This document shows, one piece after another, positions 31,721 to 44,749 of a DNA stretch of 64,000 nt. The stretch comes from Plenodomus lindquistii (taxonomy: Eukaryota > Ascomycota > Dothideomycetes > Pleosporales > Leptosphaeriaceae). The translations under genes and the position numbers were made by a program. The notes beneath the pieces were generated by a model. That model made no database searches and was not told where the DNA came from. It saw nothing but the letters and a program-made list of their open reading frames with translations. Numbering within the stretch: position 1 is the stretch's first letter; the number at the start of each line of letters is the position of its first letter. The DNA is taken from positions 744,001-808,000 of the forward strand of contig JANUWI010000009.1 of NCBI GenBank assembly GCA_025504975.1, given 5' to 3'.

Positions 31721-32434
31721 GGAGCGCCACACACGATTCACGGAATGGAAATCCCAACGTTCACTAGAAGTCGCCGAAACGAAACCGCTCCTAGACATAA
31801 GGATGCACAACACGATCCTCTTATCACACATCGCGACACTGTTTCACGCAGCGCTCTCATGTCAGCCGATGTCATAAACGGCGGCATTGACGTGGTCGCT
31901 GGCTCCCAGCCTCGTGACGCTCCATGGTCGCGTGGCAAGGCAAGGCTGACCCAGCTGACACCACCAGTGCCCCTGTCAAAACCTCAGCCCGACGTCTCGG
32001 TCACACAACCACAGTCCTGAAGTCTGGTCTCGGTCGTGCGGACGCTTTGTCTTACATGCGCTGTGACCACAGCTAATCTAAACAACCACGTACATTCTTT
32101 GTACGACTTGGCAAAGCCTGGGGTGTGGCACGCCTGGGGTTGTGGTACGGAGTGATGGAGCTTTGTACCATCGGATGTGTGCTGGTGTTTTGTAGACGGG
32201 TCGGGTACGGGTCGTTGTACGATGAATAATGCGGAGAAGATTGTATGATCATCAATTAGCTATACTGATTGGAGTGTGGACACCGAAGGAATGAGCAGCT
32301 CATTGCCGCACCGAAAATGTCTACACCAAAACGCCACAACTCTGTCTATGCTCGTGATCATGTACAAGCCCAACCTATCCAAACAAACGCCAACGCTCAT
32401 GCAAATGGTCCATCTCAGACTGAAAAGCCAAGAC
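31721..32434. other. Intergenic between convergent genes
   Basis: 3' flanks of NCS6 and the GH31 gene. No supported feature. Confidence 0.5.
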
Positions 32435-35182
32435 TCAGACGGTGACATCAAAGTCACCATCCATCTTCCAAGAACCAGTCACTTCACCCTGCTCGCCCCC
32501 AAAGCCACCAGACGCGCCCGTGCCGTTCTGACCCAAGACTACGACCTTGGTCACAGTGATGCTCTCGCCGCTGGTACCCTGGTAGCTCATATTGCCTGTG
32601 ACGCTCAACTTGCCCTGCGAGTACGAGTACGTGATTTCGCTGGTAGACTTTTGCTCGATGCTCTCGCCGTCGTCCAAGTAGAGTCGCCCACTAGCATTAC
32701 CATCCGAATCTGGCGCAATGACAACCACAAAGTCTTCTTGACGAAGAGCCTTGGTCGTGTTGGCGCTGTTGGCGCGCATGGGGATGACGCTGCCGCCGCG
32801 GACATGGACGGGAATGTCGGTGTAGGTAAGGCCCGAGACGGTGACATTCTTGCCCTCACCCTGAACGCGCTCACCAGTCCAGAAGTCGTAGAACAAGTCG
32901 TTGGGCAGGTAGTAGGTAACGGTGTCGGAGTAGTCTTGAGTGATTGGTGAGATGAGCAGGTTGTCGCCGTACAACCACTGGTCCTGGATACCAAAAGTGT
33001 TCTCGTCGTTGGGGTACTTGAAGAACAGCGGGTTGATCATGGGAGCTCCGGTAGTGGTTTGGTAATACAAGGCGGTGTAGATGTAGTCCAGAAGCTTGTA
33101 CCGCACATCAATCGCCTTCTTGGCCGCCTCAGTGACAATGGGCCACTGGTAAAACTCCTGTTGAATCGTACTCAGCTCGGCGTGGTTGCGGTAGAAGGGT
33201 TGGAAGGCGCCAAGAAGAGCCCAACGCGCACACATGTACTGGTCTGCGTTCCCGTTGAAGCCACAGACGTCCGAACCGACCATGGGCATCTGATGCATTG
33301 AGACAAAGGCAAGCATCTGGCGAATCGAGGTACGGTAGTGTTCCCAGCTCGACTCGTTGTCACCAAACCAGTGAGTGGCCTTGCGACCAGTTCCAGCAAA
33401 GGTGGAGCGCGTCAGGACGAATGGACGGAGCTCGGGACGACGCGATAGCATGGCCTCCTGGGTGGTAGTTGCCATCATGTGACCATAGAAGTTGTGAGTG
33501 TCGTACTGCATTGTGCCGTCGTAGTTTGAAGTGTTAGTCCAAATCGTGAAGTCTTGGATGTCGCCCCGGTGACTGTTGACGTGGTATTTTGGTGAGAACC
33601 ACTGACGATCAGGTAGACCCTTCATCTGACCTTCTTCCTGGCGCACTGAGAGCGACCGCTTTGAATTGGGCTGAAATTCGGCCGGGAATCCTGGGATCGG
33701 ACGACCTGTGTTGGGGCGGGGCGCATTCGTGGGTATTGGCGGGATTCCTTCATCGATGGCCTGTTGGCGCGGGTTGCAATTCTCGTCTCTGCAGAAATTC
33801 GAGGCTTCGTTCATGTCAACCCAGATGCCGTCGAGATTGATGCCAGTCTCAGGGCTAAAGGACGAGGCAATTTCCTCGGTCCACCACTTTTTCGTGTTGG
33901 GCGCAAACCAATCTGGCCAAGCAACCTCGCCAGGCCATTGAATACCAAGCAAGTCTGTACCGTCCGCAGCCTTGAGGAAGACATCCATGTCATGGCCCTT
34001 CTGGTAAGCAACGGTGGTACCGACGGCGTGAATACCAGGATCCAGAATCAGCACATAGCGCTGGTCACGCGAATGGAGCGTGTCTACCAGTTGGCGCATC
34101 TTGGCGATCGGGAAGCGCTCAGGATCGGTCGTGAAGTCTTCTCGCAAGTGCATGTAGTCAATATCGGTCCACATGACCTCAAGCGGGATACCGGCAGTGG
34201 AATAGTTGCCGACAACTTCAGCAACCATGTTGACATCCCAGTACCCGTACTTGCACTGGTGGAATCCGAATGTCCAGTACGGATACATGGCCGAGTAGCC
34301 AACGACGTCAGCGTACTGCTTGGACACCTCAGCAGGTTGTTTGCCCGCTAAGAAGTACAAGTCAATGACTCCGCCAATGGTGTTGTACTCGAGGTACTGC
34401 GCACTGCCATTCGTTTGCTTGATGTCAATGTTCATTGGCGAAGAGTTGAGCAAGAAGACACCATGTGTGCCCTTGTCGCCACGGTGGTCGAAGTAGACTG
34501 GGTGAGTACCATAGAGGTTAGCAAGGCGCGGAATGTTTGGAGACTCTGAGTTGAGAAGGACACGCTGATAGTTTTGCGTCTGGAACCGGAACGAGTCGCT
34601 GTGCTCGCCAAGACCGTAGATATTGGGGTTCGAGGGCAAGCTGGTGCGCAAACGCACATACTGCTTCTCGAAGACGAGCGAAGCAGCAGACGAATCAAAT
34701 AAGACCTCGGAGTTTTCCTTGCGCGTGACCTTGAATGAGAATGGTGACTCGACAATATCGAACTTGAGCGCTGCGCCAGAGGAGGCAGCGTTCTCGTTCT
34801 TGGGGCGGGGCAAGACCTGCTCTTGAACTTGAAAGACGGAGCGTGCCGCGTCATAGATCTTAACGTGGAGGCGGTCATCTTTTTGATATTAGTATACGAT
34901 TGTGCGAGCGAAAGCGCAAGATGTGGAAAGCTTACTGGTCTGGTACTCCACAGACAGCTTCAAGTCTTTGATGTCGTCGCTGTACACATTGCAAGCGTCA
35001 CCGGCAAGGGTGAGATCCGCGGTCAAAGTCGAGTCGGTGGTCTCCACATTAGATGCCGCGTAGCCAGGGCAGTTGTCGACTGTGGCCTGGCGGTGACGGA
35101 GGCCGTTGTTGGGGTCAAGGAATGGCGCAGCACAGGTGAGCGCTGCCCAAGCGGCGAGGGCAAAGAGGAATCGAAACGACAT
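32435..35182 (-). CDS. Secreted alpha-glucosidase, GH31
   Basis: Exon 1 is 35182-34936 and exon 2 is 34878-32435 (57-nt intron, GTAAGC...AAAAAG), 896 residues. A signal peptide (MSFRFLFALAAWAALTCAA) precedes a trefoil-like N-terminal beta domain. GH31 markers are the substrate-entry block WTFGFHQCKYGYWDV, the nucleophile Asp437 in WVDMNEASNF, and the acid/base Asp589 in WFGDNESSW, then the C-terminal beta domains ending PVHVRGGSVIPM. It contains many N-x-S/T sites. It hydrolyses terminal alpha-1,4 (and some alpha-1,6) glucose from maltose, starch dextrins or nigerose outside the cell. Asp/Asn insertions around residues 440-500 are typical of fungal AgdA/AgdB. A TATATA element lies at 35271-35277. 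Expression is probably starch- or maltose-induced, which I infer from the family only. Confidence 0.95.
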
Positions 35183-36584
35183 ACTCGTACCCAGCAACGA
35201 TTGGCGGTTGGTAAGAATGCGACTGTGTGTGAGGAAAATAGAGAGAGAGGCTTCGTGTGTTGGTCCTGAATATATATGTGGGGGTACGGCCGTGCATGGA
35301 CGCCTAGTGTAGAGACGTGCAAACGGGTCGTCAAGCTCACATTGGTCTTCTGAGACCCACATCCAACTCTTTCACCGGGGTAAATCACCTGTCGCCTTAC
35401 CTTCCCGAGGCCGCCTGACAATATCTAGGTGAAAGTGGATTTCTTAGGAATGGCGCAAGCTTCCATAGGACCAGGGGGTAGCACCCGCCGGCTTTGATAC
35501 AAGGTAATGCCTGGGGGTACCCGTAGCCAAGCAGAGCAACAGCATACCGACTAATGCCCCAGGATCGTCGACGAGCCTAAGATGTCCAGGGTCTTGTGGG
35601 CTAGTGCGTACCCGCAGTGGAGTTGCAGGTTGTTGTATGGTTCAACATCCTGCGCACGATAATAAAGCACAGATGCGCGACTCGGCAAGGCGAGGGTTTC
35701 CAGATGCACAATTGGAAGTCTCATTTTGACTTTTGGCAGACCATCACACCTTCCACTCTGGTCCAGGGTTCTGAAGGGGTATGTATTGCCCAGAGCCGGT
35801 TGCCAAGTGCAAACGGTAGCAGCAGCGTTTGCTGCAAGGGAAGCACATGGTCAGAAAGTAGAGCCGCGACCAAGGGCACGTATGGAGTGTACAGAAACTG
35901 AGTGAAAGCATCACGCTGGCTGCTGGAGTCTCTGCTAGCATCGTGGACTGTGTTCGTGACGTCCAGAGTCTGGGGCGAAGATCAGATGCGAGGTCCGTGT
36001 GCTTTGCGGGGATCAGCCACTCCCGACGCCGGCGCCGGCGCTAAATTCCTTGATGCGGGTGACGCGATGCAGCCCTGGAGCCTCCTACACGCGTTGCACG
36101 TGTTGAGTGGTCAATACATCGAAATGGGATCCAATCCTACCTTCCCCATTCTACATGCGCAACCTTTTCATGGAAACTGTAACCAGTCATTGTTCCTCAG
36201 CGCTGCTTTGGGCTGATGCTCATGTGCCTCGAGTAAATGGCTGTTCGGACGAAGTGTTTCAGTATGGACCCCACATGCTGATCTGGGACTGTCCACAGAT
36301 GACTCCCTGCATTCTCAGTATTCACATTAGCGTGGGCATGGATATAATGAGATCGTGCTAGGATGAAGGGTCGCATTCTTACTAGTTTGTCAGCCGCGAT
36401 ACATCATAGTATACAGATTTTCAGTAGTTTTCTAACTCATAAAGGGTAAGCCAATACCATTTTAGGCTTTGAAATTGCATCTCTGTCTGCTTCGCCAATG
36501 AGCGTTGCTGCGGTGTTATATTCGGGCGCTACAAGGGTGCGAGCCGCTGTGCGTAGACACTATACTACCCTATCGCATGGTGAA
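35183..36584. other. Intergenic
   Basis: Contains the GH31 promoter (TATATAT at 35271-35277, 90 bases from the ATG). The rest has several short frames but no gene I can support. Confidence 0.5.
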
Positions 36585-38472
36585 TCACAAAGGCACAGCC
36601 GCGCCGTCCCCTCTCAAGTCACTGCCACCACTCCAAACCTGCACGCCATCATCAACATGCCGTCTAATAATCTGACCTCGACCGAACATCCCACGACCGT
36701 ACCCGCTCAACTGCTCTACGTTGTGACCGAGCGCACGCAGCTCCTCCACTACCTTGGCATCGATACCTTCCTCTAGGTAGATGGTAGCATCCGACAGCTT
36801 TCCATCCTCGCCAGGCATTCCAGCACCGATGCAGAACCGCGGTGAGTCCAAAGCAGCCTGTGGGTTGAGCTTGAAGACTTCCTGGTTCAGCAAGACTTGC
36901 ACGTGGCCTTGAGGCTGCATGAAACCGCCCATGACGCCGTACACAGAGTGCAGACTGTTGTCGTTGGCGAATGTCGTCAATCCCGGGATAATGGTGTGGT
37001 ATGGCCGCTTGCGAGGTGCCAGGACGTTAGGATGATTTTTATCGAGGCTGAAGTTGGCGCCACGGTTTTGTAGCGTGAAACCACAGCCCTTTGGCACGAT
37101 GCCTGTGCCGAAGCCGCCATAGTTGCTGTTGATGAAGGAGATGGCGTTGCCTTCTGGATCCGAGCAGCAGAAATAGACAGTATCGCTTTGTAAGTGCGCT
37201 GGTGAGCCGTGGACGGGTGCTGAAGCTGCCTTCTTCGGGTCGAAGAGTTTGGCGCGTTCAGCTAGGTACTTCTCCGAGATGAGTTCGGCGGAAGGTACCT
37301 TGACCACGTTGGGATCTGTGACGAACCAGTGTGCGTCGGCAAAGGAGATGCGAAGTGCTTCAATCAGGGCGTGCAGATGAGCGGTGCTGTTGTGATCTTT
37401 GTGCTCCCATCTTGGGATCTTCCCCTGCTTCTCTAGTTCCTGGATGATGCCGAGTGCCATCAGTGCCACAATCCCTTGGCCATTTGGAGGGTGCTCCCAG
37501 AGTTCGATACCGCCATCTGTGCTCTCCCCTACACCTTGGCCGGTGTATTTGAGTGAAATTGGGTCCACAGGCTCGGATCCAGTCTCAGCGTGGTGCTTGA
37601 GATCGTCGAGCGTGAGATGGCCGCCCAAGTCTGATACGACCTTGACGAGCTGCTTGGCCACCTCACCCTCGTAGAAGCCTTTCTTTCCGTTCTTTGCCAG
37701 CAGTTTGAAGGTATTGGCAATTGTGGGATTCTTCATGATTTCTCCTGCCTTTGGTGCCCTGCAGCCATCTTGGGCAGAGGGGTCTTTCTTGAGCATCTCG
37801 TGACCATTGGGTGATGCTTTCCGAATGTCCTTTTCGCTATTCTTCCACTATCGAGGTGTTAGTCCTCGTTTCCACAGCCCTGGTTTTGGACAACCTACGA
37901 AAGTAGCTGACAGCTCTGATACAGGGAAACCATTCTCAGCAAGGTCGATGGCCGGATTGAGGACATCCTGCATGCTGACCTTCCCACTTCCAAACCGCTC
38001 AACGCAGTCCACCCACCCGGCAGCTGCACCAGGTACGGTCGCTGCGTGCACACTATCCATTGGAATATGTCCAGTCTCTCCGTCAGCCAAATTGAGATCT
38101 TTCCTCATCTTCTCAAGCGTCACGTTCTGACCTGAACGCCCTGAGCCATTCATAGCAGAGACCTTCTTCGTCTTGGCATCGTAGAAGAGGCAAAACATGT
38201 CACCACCGATACCTGTTGACCCTGGCTCCGTGACATTGATAGCCGCAGCTACTGCTACCGCAGCGTCCTATTACTGTCAGTTGACATAGCAAAAGGAGTG
38301 GATTACGTCATACTGCTGCATTTCCGCCTTTCTCGAGAATCTTGATACCAGCAGCAGTAGCAAGAGGCTGCGTGCAAGATACGATGCCCTTGGTGCTGTG
38401 TACGACAGAACGCCGACTGGCAAAGTGGGTGAACTGAGGCTCAGGGTGGGGGTACACGTTGGGGACGCCCAT
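36585..38472 (-). CDS. Gamma-glutamyltranspeptidase family protein
   Basis: Exons 38472-38314, 38267-37899 and 37847-36585 (introns 46 and 51 nt) give 596 residues. The ATG at 38472 gives MGVPNVYPHPEPQF; an in-frame ATG at 38541 would add 23 basic residues. GGT signatures are SRRSVVHSTKGIVSCTQPLA, GGNAADAAVAVAAAIN, GIGGDMFCLFYD, and the presumed autocatalytic Thr in SDTVYFCCSDPEGNAIS. The end is GGFMQPQGHVQVLLN. Such Ntn hydrolases self-cleave into two subunits and act on gamma-glutamyl bonds (glutathione or acylated amines). There is no signal peptide or membrane anchor, so this is the cytosolic branch of the family rather than the secreted or vacuolar glutathione-degrading type. Substrate is uncertain. 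Confidence 0.88.
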
Positions 38473-38794
38473 GATCGCAAGTGGTTTCTGCTCGGTATGG
38501 TGCTGAGTCTTGGTTCTCTTGCTTCTTCTAGGGGTTGGCATTGATAGTGGGAAGAGTTATGAACAGTCTATACACATGCTCATCTACCATTGAAGCAGGC
38601 GTCCTGTGATGATACTCGCAAACGGCTATCCCCGGAGTGAACGATGCCGCCCAAATTGCCGACTTCGCTCGGAACAAGCCCCGGAACGGCTGAAGTCAAC
38701 GACCACCTTCATCATGACGCAGATCTTTGGATGTGGCTTCGACGCATCAGGAAGGTCGAGAGACACAGCAAGGCCGACAACAAGCCTCCCAAGT

Positions 38795-38808
38795 CACGTG
38801 CACACGTG
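38795..38808. promoter_or_regulatory. Paired CACGTG E-boxes upstream of release factor gene
   Basis: Two CACGTG palindromes, at 38795-38800 and 38803-38808, lie two bases apart and about 80 bases before the ATG of the mitochondrial release factor, in the divergent promoter shared with the GGT gene. CACGTG is bound by bHLH factors of the Cbf1/Pho4/USF type. Confidence 0.5.
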
Positions 38809-38886
38809 CTCGGGCGATACTCGGGAAGCGCGTCCCCGTTTTGCGAAATTCGAGTATGCTTTGAAGCCCACAAAGCCCACACGAAC

Positions 38887-40240
38887 ATGATTCGAGCGCC
38901 GTGGATATGTCGCCATTGCGCCTCACGCATAGTCACGCCTTTATCGAAACGCTTCATTCGCCCTCAATCGACCTGTAAGCCGCGACCTAGCGTTTGAACG
39001 ACCCCGCTGACGCACCAGAAGCTGCAACGGCAGAGTCAATACCACCCGCACTTCTCACACGAGCCCGCGCAGTCGCCTCAGAGCATAAAGAGCTGACGGA
39101 CAAGCTGTCGGATGGATTCGACACACGTGCAGCAAAGAAGCTGGGTGAATACAGCCCAATTGTCAATGCACTGGGTCAATGGGACAAGGCCAATGAGGTA
39201 GGCTCTGCCAATGTAATTGCGATGAGGGATCGGTCTATTGATGTAAACCCAAGGCTGTCACAGAGCTCACCTCGCTGATACACGACTCCACAACGGATCC
39301 AGAGCTGCGGTCACTCGCTGCAGAAGATCTGGCAGAAACACGGACACAGCTCTCTACGGCTTCGCAAAGCCTTATAACCTCACTGGTGCCCGTACATCCA
39401 TTCGCACACTTACCATGCCTGCTCGAGATACGGCCCGGTGCAGGCGGATCAGAGGCCGCGATTTTCGCCGGTGACCTCTTCCGCATGTATGTTTCCTTCT
39501 GCAATCACAACGGTTTCCGTACGAACATTCTCAAGTACGAGAACATCAACGGAACCTCGGAAGCAGGGGTCCCGCTCTCAGAAGCCATTCTGGAGGTGGA
39601 GAATGACAACGCATACGGAGTCTTCAGATGCGAAGCAGGAGTCCACCGGGTTCAGCGGGTGCCGGCAACCGAAACCAAAGGCCGCACACATACGAGCGCC
39701 GTGTCGGTACATGTTCTGCCGAGTCTGCAAGAAAACAGTTCGGCGGAAGAGAACTTCGACGATCCTGAAAGCGACTACTACATTGATGTCAAGGAAGTCA
39801 AAGTGGAAGTCATGAGGGCAAGCGGTGCAGGTGGCCAGCACGTGAACAAGACCGAATCTGCTGTTCGACTCACCCACATACCTACCAACACAGTAGTCGC
39901 AATGCAGGATTCGAGATCGCAGCACAAGAACAAGGAAAAGGCCTGGGCTCTGTTGCGCTCACGCATTGCCCAATCACGCAGAGAGCAACGGGAAGAGGAG
40001 ATGGCCAACATGCGCCGCAGCGTCATTGGTGTAGCGAAGATGGGGCGCGGCGACAAAGTTCGTACATACAATTGGGGCCAGCAGAGAGTGACCGATCATC
40101 GAAGCGGGACTACGGTACATGATCTCGACGATGTGATGGAGGGTGGACAGACTCTTGAAAAGGTCATGGACAGCGTACGCAGCTGGCTCATGGAACGAGA
40201 CGTCGAGGCCCTCATCGCCGAAGAGGGTCAGGCAAGATAG
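38887..40240 (+). CDS. MRF1: Mitochondrial peptide chain release factor 1
   Basis: Exons 38887-38974, 39022-39197 and 39254-40240 (introns 47 and 56 nt) encode 416 residues. An Arg-rich presequence (MIRAPWICRHCASRIV) precedes the class I release-factor core: the helical domain 1, LEIRPGAGGSEAAIFAGDL, the stop-codon-reading region, and the GGQ loop RASGAGGQHVNKTESAVRL with GGQ at 281-283. The block DSRSQHKNKEKAWALLRSR follows. It releases finished chains at UAA/UAG in mitochondria, and the GGQ glutamine is methylated in relatives. The first junction uses acceptor CAGAAG; the AG three bases earlier would create a stop. It is divergent from the GGT gene. Confidence 0.94.
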
Positions 40241-41825
40241 TCTTTCGGACTACGTAGTCTTGCACTCGGCACGATGGAATCTAGACGCTATCGATCTCCC
40301 TGGCCCCGCGCATGGAATCTGACCACAGCCGGGACTCAATCACCAATCATACAATCTGTTCATCTGGAGTGTCCTGCCATGCTAGCTCAAGGGACGTAGA
40401 TCTGGCCTGTCGATAAAACAGCCACAATGGATCGAAATCGTGTCACCCTCCAATGGTACGTGGTCATGAGAGTCGCAAATAGCCGACCTTGGACTAGTCC
40501 CGAATCAAGGACCTTCACACAGCTACTTTCGCGGAGATTGTCCGATTGGGTCGTCAACGAGCTGTGCACTAGGGGGCTCACTCGTATGTGCGGAGCTATT
40601 CTACAGGACTACCATAGAGTCTTACAATGCTGGGCCATTGAGCATTCCAACTCGCCCGAACAGCCCGAGTTCGCTTTGGGAAGATCATCTTCGTGCCTAA
40701 TCATCAAAACAGCGTATCAAATTCTACAGCGTGTACCAAGCATGGATTTGCCATGTCCCATGGAACAGGAATATACTCGAAAGTCATGTGGCACGCGTGA
40801 TACGCCACCGATTCCCCACTCTTGCATCTCACCCCCTCTCGTGCCATCGGGCCAATACCGGCCCAGCATATGCATGATATGTCGTTCAAGCCGTTCGTCA
40901 ACCTAGTGAACAAGATCGCTACCATTGGGCAGATCTGGCTCCGTGGCTGTACAGCAGCAAGGTCTGTGTTGACTGTGCTTCTCTTGGAATTCAGCCACGC
41001 GGAGACATTAAGATGTAGTGTAGGCTACAGGCTTCCGTTCGCAAACGCGTGGTTTGAAGTTTGGACATCAGACAACGGATGAACCGCAGAAGAAGAGTTC
41101 AGATCTCGTGACTTGCCAATCAAGCCGTCGGCTACACTGTCGTAGACCTTCTCGACGCTCTGAGCTCTGTCAAGTTATGGATAAGTGTGTGACGGGGATC
41201 GCTTCATATTCAGCAGCACGCTTCACCATATATCACCAAGACACAAGAAAGCAGAGTGACCTGTTGTATGATCTCTCAATAAAACGATTGGCAAACCTTG
41301 ACGTGGGTGAGTACGCGGTATCCCGAAGAACTACGACTAGCTTTATTTGACGCCACGAGTTGCTCCACCCTCTATCGATTGCAACGCCCCTGCTCACATG
41401 ATTACCCTAGGGCCGTATGTAAAGCATGCATCCAAACCATAGTGGCGGTGACTTACCTCTCATTTGGAAAGTTGGCGAGCCAGATTGCGGGGTGGTGGCT
41501 GCGAATTGCCGAGAATTACCAGCTGGCGAGACTGGCTATCGCGGCTTCGTGAGTGTCGAGTCAGTACGGCTACCAACCACAATAGGCCGAAGTGAATCCA
41601 GGCCCTCATCCCTTCGCTTGTTGTCAATTCCCCGCACTTTTGAAGGGAACTAAAGCGACACTACCCCGGATTTTCCTTTGCAATCTAGCGTGCCTGGTCC
41701 ACTGCGGTGGGTCTTGCATCCACGTTCTGGAACGCCAGTGCGCGGTTGGGACGTGCCAAGCGGATGTTGTAAGAATGGCTATCGATTAAGGATATCAGTA
41801 GGGATATGGGGCGGTAGAGTGAAGG
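40241..41825. other. Intergenic
   Basis: 1.6 kb between the release factor and the MFS gene. A 159-codon frame at 40427-40906 has no resemblance, no signal peptide and no codon pattern to support it. I see no RNA gene or repeat. Confidence 0.45.
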
Positions 41826-41832
41826 TATATAT
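41826..41832 (+). promoter_or_regulatory. TATA element of the MFS gene
   Basis: TATATAT about 105 bases upstream of the ATG at 41937. Confidence 0.4.
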
Positions 41833-41936
41833 CTGCTCCCCCACTGCTTTCTTCAAGATGTAGGGCTGACCTCCGAAAAGGACTTTATATTCATCAACAA
41901 TTGGCCACCATCTCGCTTGAGGGAATACGATTCAAG

Positions 41937-43966
41937 ATGATTGAAACAAAACGAGTCGACTATGGTAACGAGAAGCAGGAAGTCGAGTATGTGGAGCATG
42001 CACACACCGACTCTTCGCTAGAGTTGCAAAAGGAGATGACTCTTGAGGGCATTGACATGAACAATACTCAAGCTGTAAAAGGAGACGATTCTGATGGCAA
42101 GGTCATTTGGAGTCTGCGCAGTATTCTTGCTGCAATCTGCCTTGCTGCGCTGTACACAGGTAGGAGTCTTGTCAACAGTTGCTGTTCACTCCATGAATTA
42201 ACCGTCAACAGGATCACAGATCATCCTCTACTTCACTGGTGGCTCGCTGGCTTTCATTGCCGCTGATAATAATATCACAACCGGCATAGCGTGGCTACCC
42301 ACTGCAAATATTCTCGCTATTGCTGCCGCTTGCCCATATGCCGGCTATCTTCAGGACCTGTTTGGAAAACGCTACATTGCCTTGTTCGGCGCACTGAGCA
42401 TTTGCATCGGCTGCGCGTTGGTGGGTTCGGGCCACACATATGCTCAGTTGGTCGCCGGTATGTCACACTCGCCACCTACATAAATGTATATTGACAACGG
42501 CAGGTATGGCCATCTCCGGAATTGGCGCTGCCATTGGTGAATTGAGTGGTCTAGCTGGGTATTATTACTGCAACCTCAACCGCTACTAGTCATGCACTAA
42601 CGTCGATCCAGTCTCGCTGAGGTCGTACCTGTCAAGTATCGCGGATACAGCCTCGCAATCGTCACCGCCTTTGTCATTCCGTTTTGTCCGTATTTGATCT
42701 ATGTCGAAATGTGGTCGACTTATGACACGAAAGTCGGCTGGCGTTGGGGGCCATGGGTATCCCTCATGTTCAACGGCATTGTCGGTATTGGGTTGGCTTT
42801 TTCTTACTTCCCGCATAACCACACTCGTGCTGAAGGATTCTCGCGCATGGCCATCCTCAAGCGCATCGACTATATTGGCGGTATCCTCTCCGTCACTGGG
42901 CTGACGCTGTTCCTCGTCTCTCTTCAATCAGGCGGATACTCCCATCCATGGAAATCGGGGTACGTCCTTGGCACCATGCTTTCTGGTCTTGCCTCAATCG
43001 CTGCCTGGGTCGTCTGGGAAGTGAAGTTTGCTCGCCACCCAATGATTCCGAAGGAGCTATTCAAGGGACAGCGCATTGTCGGTCTGGCTTATGTTATTGC
43101 CTTTACAGCTGGCATGAATTTCTTCTCCATGTAAGTGGTCATTATCTGTAAGAGCATCCACCAGCGGCGTGCTGACTTGAACGCTCACAGTCTCAACTTC
43201 TTCCCTCTTACCTTCTCTAACGTGTACGATCCCGTGCCCATCCGCATCGGCCTCCGCGGTCTTGGCCCAGCCGTTGCAACTGCGATCGGCGCCATCCTGT
43301 TCAACGCAGGGTTGTCCAAGTTCCCAAACAACACGCGTGAGGTTCTTCTCGTTGCTGTAGTTATAATGACGACTTTTGCTGGCGCACTTGGAGCCTCGAC
43401 ACCTGAGAACGAAAGTATGACGCTCGCCTTTGGCTCCCTTGCTGGCTTCGGTGTCGGTGGTGTCCTCGTTCCCGCCGCAACAGTCGCCATGCTGGTGTGT
43501 CCTGACTCCATCATCACCACTGCTGCCGCGTTGTCACTATCCATCCGGACTGTGGGAGGTACCATCGGATACTCAATCTACTACAACGTCTTCATTACCA
43601 AGCTTACTGAGAAGCTTCCTGTCCTGACCGCCGAGTACGCGATCAAAGCCGGTCTGCCTCTTTCCTCCGCCGAGTCATTCGTCGGATTATTTCTCACTGA
43701 GCCTGCCAAACTTGCAACTACACCGATCCCCGGTGTGACACCGGCGATTATTGCGGCCGCGACAAAAGGCACACAGTGGGCATACAGTGAGAGTTTGAAA
43801 TATGTGTGGGTAAGTAGACTTATCCCCTATGATTGTAACGAGTGCGATGCTAATATGGTTGTAGCTCACTTCGATCGCCTTTGGATGCGTAGCGGTGGTA
43901 TGCACGATCTTGTTGCCCAGTACCGCAAAGTATCAGACCAACCGTATTGCTGTGCAGATTAGCTAG
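41937..43966 (+). CDS. MFS efflux transporter, TRI12-like
   Basis: Six exons: 41937-42159, 42212-42457, 42504-42558, 42612-43130, 43191-43809, 43865-43966. Introns are 46-60 nt and every junction is in phase, giving 587 residues. A polar cytosolic N-terminus of about 60 residues precedes some 13-14 hydrophobic spans. Markers are the MFS loop LQDLFGKRYIALFGALSI, GMAISGIGAAIGELSGLAGLAEVVPVKYRG and the late helices ending CTILLPSTAKYQTN. This matches the fungal TRI12 trichothecene-pump family, proton antiporters that export small molecules or siderophores. No biosynthetic genes adjoin it here, so no cargo can be inferred. Siderophore or general drug export are alternatives. Confidence 0.88.
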
Positions 43967-44749
43967 TCGGGATACGATATAGCAATAGGCAAAGTTGTTT
44001 GGAAACTTCCTGGATGGTGATAATGATCAGAATCAAATACACAGTATTTACGTGTGACTATGAATTGGCAGACATGTACGCGGAATCTATTGGCCAGCAA
44101 TAGATACGGTGGTTTTGTCACACAGATTTCCATATCCCGTGCAGAACAGCCATAAAGAGGTGTACTTTATTATCATGAAGCTACCCCACATGCGCCGCGG
44201 GACCAATAGCTAATGATGATACCGTTATCATCCTGTCTACGCCCGGTTTCCTCTTGGGTTTACTTTAAGGAAGCTGACACTCTCCATACCTCAGATACTG
44301 CTAACTGTTCTAGAGTACCACATGTTAAAGACGGCGATTTGACAACAAGCGTCTGATGACGTGGTTCAGTAAGCATGTATGGCTCTATCTTCTCCTGTTA
44401 CAATGCAACAGCTGTAATTATGAGCCAAAGGGCGTGCATGAAACCGGTGAAGAGCGGGGAAGCGCTAGCCACCTGCAGTGAACACCTTCGCTTACTGCGA
44501 GTGGTTCTGCTTCTTCCTCCCATAATTGCATTCTTGCGCCATCATGTACGGTAATCTTGTGTTTCGTGGGACAGCCTATCTCAACGTTCCTTAGTCTCCT
44601 GGCAGCCTGATTTCGTGTTCCGACTATGCAGTTGCCTACGTGCGTCCATGAGAATGGTGCGACGCTGCAGAGCCCTAACAACTCCTACATAAAACACCCG
44701 CCATGAAGCACATTTGCGTTTCGTTCTCACATCTCGCATTACATCCAAC
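43967..44749. other. Intergenic
   Basis: 3' flank of the MFS gene and promoter of the rvt-like gene. No gene or repeat seen. Confidence 0.5.

Noticed and set aside
40427..40906. A 159-codon plus-strand frame
   Set aside because: Composition is unlike neighbouring genes, with no start context, signal peptide, domain or splice partner; length alone is not evidence in this GC range.
41937..44749. Possible secondary-metabolite cluster around the TRI12-like pump
   Set aside because: Neighbours are a mitochondrial release factor and an RT-related gene; no synthase, oxidase or pathway regulator lies nearby.
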